The translations under genes were made by a program, and so were the position numbers. This document shows, in pieces, positions 12,923-14,458 of a stretch of DNA of 14,458 nt. A model generated the notes under the pieces. The model was not told the DNA's origin. It ran no database searches and saw nothing but the letters and a program-made list of their open reading frames with translations. This stretch comes from VAZQ01 sp036555745 (GTDB taxonomy: Bacteria; Pseudomonadota; Alphaproteobacteria; Rhizobiales; Xanthobacteraceae): the NCBI GenBank assembly GCA_036555745.1, contig DATBKV010000072.1:1-14458 (forward strand). The letters run 5' to 3'. Numbering within the stretch: the stretch's first letter is position 1; each line of letters opens with the position of its first letter.

Positions 12923-13693
12923 TCACGCTCCCGCGGTCGCAGCCGGTTGATCGTCTTGTTTGCCGTCCTGGCCGGCGTCCTGCGCGGATGCCGCCGGGCC
13001 AGCCACCGCCGCCGCCTCCGGCAGGCGGAACTTGCCGGGCTTGGGCGCCTCCTTCGGGAGCTTCTTCTTGACGGCGTCGCGCAGGGTGATCCAACCGCCC
13101 TTCGCACCGGGCACCGCGCCTTCCACCAGAATGAGCCCGCGCTCGGCGTCGGTCTGCACCACCTTGAGATTGAGCGTGGTGACACGCTCGACTCCCAAAT
13201 GGCCGGCCATCTTCTTGTTCTTGAAAGTCTTGCCGGGGTCCTGCCGCCCGCCGGTCGATCCGATCGAACGGTGCGAGATCGAAACGCCATGCGAAGCGCG
13301 CAGCCCTCCGAAATTCCAGCGCTTCATGCCGCCGGCGAAACCCTTGCCGATCGAAATGCCGGTCACGTCGACGAACTGGCCCACCACGAAATGATCGGCG
13401 GTAATCTCGGCCCCGACCGGGATCAGATCGGCCTCCTCGACGCGGAACTCGGCAAGCTTGCGCTTGGGCTCGACCTTGGCCACGGCGAAATGGCCGCGTT
13501 CGGCCTTGGTCAGGTTCTTCGGCTTGCGCATGCCGGCACCCAGCTGCAGCGCTACGTAGCCGTTCTTGTCCTTGGTGCGATGGGCGACGACCTGGCAGTG
13601 CGCGAGGCGCAGCACCGTCACCGGCACATGCTCGCCGCCGTCCGTAAACACGCGGGTCATCCCGACCTTCTGTGCGATCACGCCCGAACGCAT
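12923..13693 (-). CDS. rplC: 50S ribosomal protein L3
   Basis: L3 (uL3) is an assembly-initiating large-subunit protein whose central loop reaches the peptidyl transferase centre. The 256-residue product begins MRSGVIAQKVGMTRVF, with VDVTGISIGKGFAGGMKRWN (109-128) and GSTGGRQDPGKTFKNKKMAG (145-164). Gln151 corresponds to Gln150 of E. coli, the PrmB methylation target; the nearby Gln148 of E. coli is Gly here. The body ends around 222, and residues 223-256 (bases 12926-13027) form an Ala/Gln/Asp-rich tail. Alphaproteobacterial L3 often has some such tail, so this one is only moderately long. AGGG lies 8 bases before the ATG. Confidence 0.97.
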   Translation of the reverse strand: MRSGVIAQKVGMTRVFTDGGEHVPVTVLRLAHCQVVAHRTKDKNGYVALQLGAGMRKPKNLTKAERGHFAVAKVEPKRKLAEFRVEEADLIPVGAEITADHFVVGQFVDVTGISIGKGFAGGMKRWNFGGLRASHGVSISHRSIGSTGGRQDPGKTFKNKKMAGHLGVERVTTLNLKVVQTDAERGLILVEGAVPGAKGGWITLRDAVKKKLPKEAPKPGKFRLPEAAAVAGPAASAQDAGQDGKQDDQPAATAGA

Positions 13694-13721
13694 GATGGTG
13701 TCCCTGTCTATGCCCTCTCGC

Positions 13722-14030
13722 TCAGAGCTTAATCTCGACGTCGACGCCGGCGGCGAGATCGAGCTTCATCAACGCGTCCACGGTCTGCGGCGTCGGATCG
13801 ACGATGTCGAGCAGCCGCTTGTGCGTGCGCATCTCGAACTGCTCGCGGCTCTTCTTGTCGATGTGCGGCGAGCGATTGACGGTGAACTTCTCGATCCTGG
13901 TCGGCAGCGGAATCGGGCCGCGCACCTGCGCACCGGTGCGCTTGGCGGTCGCCACGATCTCGCGCGTCGATGCATCGAGGATGCGATGGTCGAACGCCCT
14001 GAGCCGAATGCGGATATTCTGGCCGTTCAT
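13722..14030 (-). CDS. rpsJ: 30S ribosomal protein S10 (NusE)
   Basis: S10 (uS10) is a head protein of the small subunit; free S10 acts as NusE with NusB in transcription antitermination. The 102-residue product is exactly family length. Signatures: NIRIRLRAFDHRILDASTRE (5-24), AQVRGPIPLPTRIEKFTVNR (about 34-53), HIDKKSREQFEMRTHKRLLD and the ending LMKLDLAAGVDVEIKL. GGAG lies 5 bases before the ATG. It follows tuf by 85 bases holding repeats and heads the S10 part of the cluster; no S10-specific promoter is evident, so it probably reads through from tuf. Confidence 0.98.
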   Translation of the reverse strand: MNGQNIRIRLRAFDHRILDASTREIVATAKRTGAQVRGPIPLPTRIEKFTVNRSPHIDKKSREQFEMRTHKRLLDIVDPTPQTVDALMKLDLAAGVDVEIKL

Positions 14031-14043
14031 GTTTGCTCCGATG

Positions 14044-14093
14044 AGCGAATAGCGAATTGGGGGTTAGCGCGTAGGGAAAGCCCTCTATTCGCT
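14044..14093 (-). repeat. inverted repeat in the tuf-rpsJ spacer
   Basis: AGCGAATAG (14044-14052) and CTATTCGCT (14085-14093) are exact reverse complements, 32 bases apart. The left arm is the start of a tandem AGCGAAT AGCGAAT (14044-14057). Between the arms AGGG/CCCT can form a small inner stem with a CTTT loop. In the transcript the 3' arm ends just before the rpsJ ribosome-binding GGAG, so folding could affect rpsJ initiation or mRNA processing. Confidence 0.7.
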
Positions 14094-14114
14094 GTTCGCC
14101 GCCTCGCTGTTCGC
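14089..14114. repeat. 11-bp direct repeat after tuf
   Basis: TCGCTGTTCGC occurs at 14089-14099 and again at 14104-14114, with the second copy ending two bases before the tuf stop codon. With the AGCGAAT units in the same spacer it makes a cluster of related heptamers (GCGAATA and GCGAACA on the minus strand) that fills most of the 85-base gap. Confidence 0.7.
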
Positions 14115-14115
14115 G

Positions 14116-14458
14116 TTACTCTGTGATGCTGACCACCACGCCGGCGCCGACGGTCTTGCCGCCCTCGCGGATGGCGAAGCGCTGCTTCTCCTCCATCGCA
14201 ATCGGCGTGATCAACTCGACATCCATCGCCGCGTTGTCGCCCGGCATGATCATCTCCGTCCCCGCCGGCAGCGTCACCTGCCCGGTCACGTCCGTGGTCC
14301 GGAAGTAGAACTGCGGCCGGTAATTGTTGAAGAACGGCGTGTGCCGGCCGCCCTCCTCCTTGGTCAAAATGTACGCCTCGGCCTTGAACTTCTTGTGCGG
14401 CTTCACCGAGCCCGGCTTGCACAGAACCTGCCCACGCTCCACCGCGTCCTTGTCGATC
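14116..14458 (-). CDS. tuf: elongation factor Tu, 3' end
   Basis: EF-Tu is the GTPase that delivers aminoacyl-tRNA to the ribosomal A site. Only the last 114 codons are present; the frame is open to the right edge, so the GTPase domain lies outside. The segment spans the end of domain II and domain III: IDKDAVERGQVLCKPGSVKP, HKKFKAEAYILTKEEGGRHT, PFFNNYRPQFYFRTTDVTG, MIMPGDNAAMDVELITPIAM and REGGKTVGAGVVVSITE before TAA. Its position just upstream of rpsJ is the usual str-S10 junction in Alphaproteobacteria, where tuf follows rpsL, rpsG and fusA. Confidence 0.98.
   Translation of the reverse strand, partial: IDKDAVERGQVLCKPGSVKPHKKFKAEAYILTKEEGGRHTPFFNNYRPQFYFRTTDVTGQVTLPAGTEMIMPGDNAAMDVELITPIAMEEKQRFAIREGGKTVGAGVVVSITE

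Noticed and set aside
1..14458. CRISPR arrays, tRNA or rRNA genes, insertion sequences, prophage or defence genes
   Set aside because: The window is filled by contiguous translation-cluster genes with gaps of at most 143 bases, and none of these elements is seen.

Overview
The window is one continuous stretch of the S10-spc-alpha ribosomal protein supercluster, read entirely on the minus strand, so transcription runs from high to low coordinates. The order is tuf (3' end), rpsJ, rplC, rplD, rplW, rplB, rpsS, rplV, rpsC, rplP, rpmC, rpsQ, rplN, rplX, rplE, rpsN, rpsH, rplF, rplR, rpsE, rpmD, rplO, secY, adk, rpsM, rpsK, rpoA (5' part). The organism is a GC-rich alphaproteobacterium, most likely of the order Hyphomicrobiales (Rhizobiales). 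The evidence is adk between secY and rpsM, no rpsD between rpsK and rpoA, no rpmJ or infA after secY, a cysteine-poor 101-residue S14, a short-lid adenylate kinase, and close resemblance to remembered Bradyrhizobium/Rhodopseudomonas proteins. A genus cannot be given from the sequence alone.

Layout. 14458-14116 is the end of EF-Tu. 13.7-8.7 kb is the S10 operon part (S10, L3, L4, L23, L2, S19, L22, S3, L16, L29, S17). 8.7-4.2 kb is the spc part (L14, L24, L5, S14, S8, L6, L18, S5, L30, L15). 4.1-2.7 kb is SecY, 2.7-1.86 kb is Adk, and 1.7 kb to the left edge is the alpha part (S13, S11, RpoA). Genes are tightly packed. ATGA overlaps occur at rplD/rplW, rpmD/rplO and secY/adk, and possibly at rpsK/rpoA. 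rplN/rplX share one base and rplX/rplE overlap by 8 bases. No gap exceeds 143 bases, and I see no RNA genes, mobile elements or CRISPR array. The genes supply the ribosome's protein components, an elongation factor, the core RNA polymerase alpha subunit, the translocon pore and a nucleotide-balancing kinase.

The gene content is ordinary and I found no new multi-gene system. The unusual part is in the details. Several housekeeping proteins carry low-complexity extensions that are probably disordered: a very basic tail of about 98 residues on Adk, a Lys/Pro-rich N-terminal leader of about 64 residues on L5, an Ala/Pro/Gly tail of 24 residues on S19, and smaller tails on L29 and L3. L2 lacks three residues, and a usual histidine, in its normally invariant loop next to the peptidyl transferase centre. 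The rpsK-rpoA junction holds an 11-bp perfect hairpin and an unresolved choice of rpoA start. The adk-rpsM gap has a plausible internal promoter and a 12-bp palindrome. The tuf-rpsJ spacer is built of heptamer-like repeats that can fold just upstream of the rpsJ ribosome-binding site.
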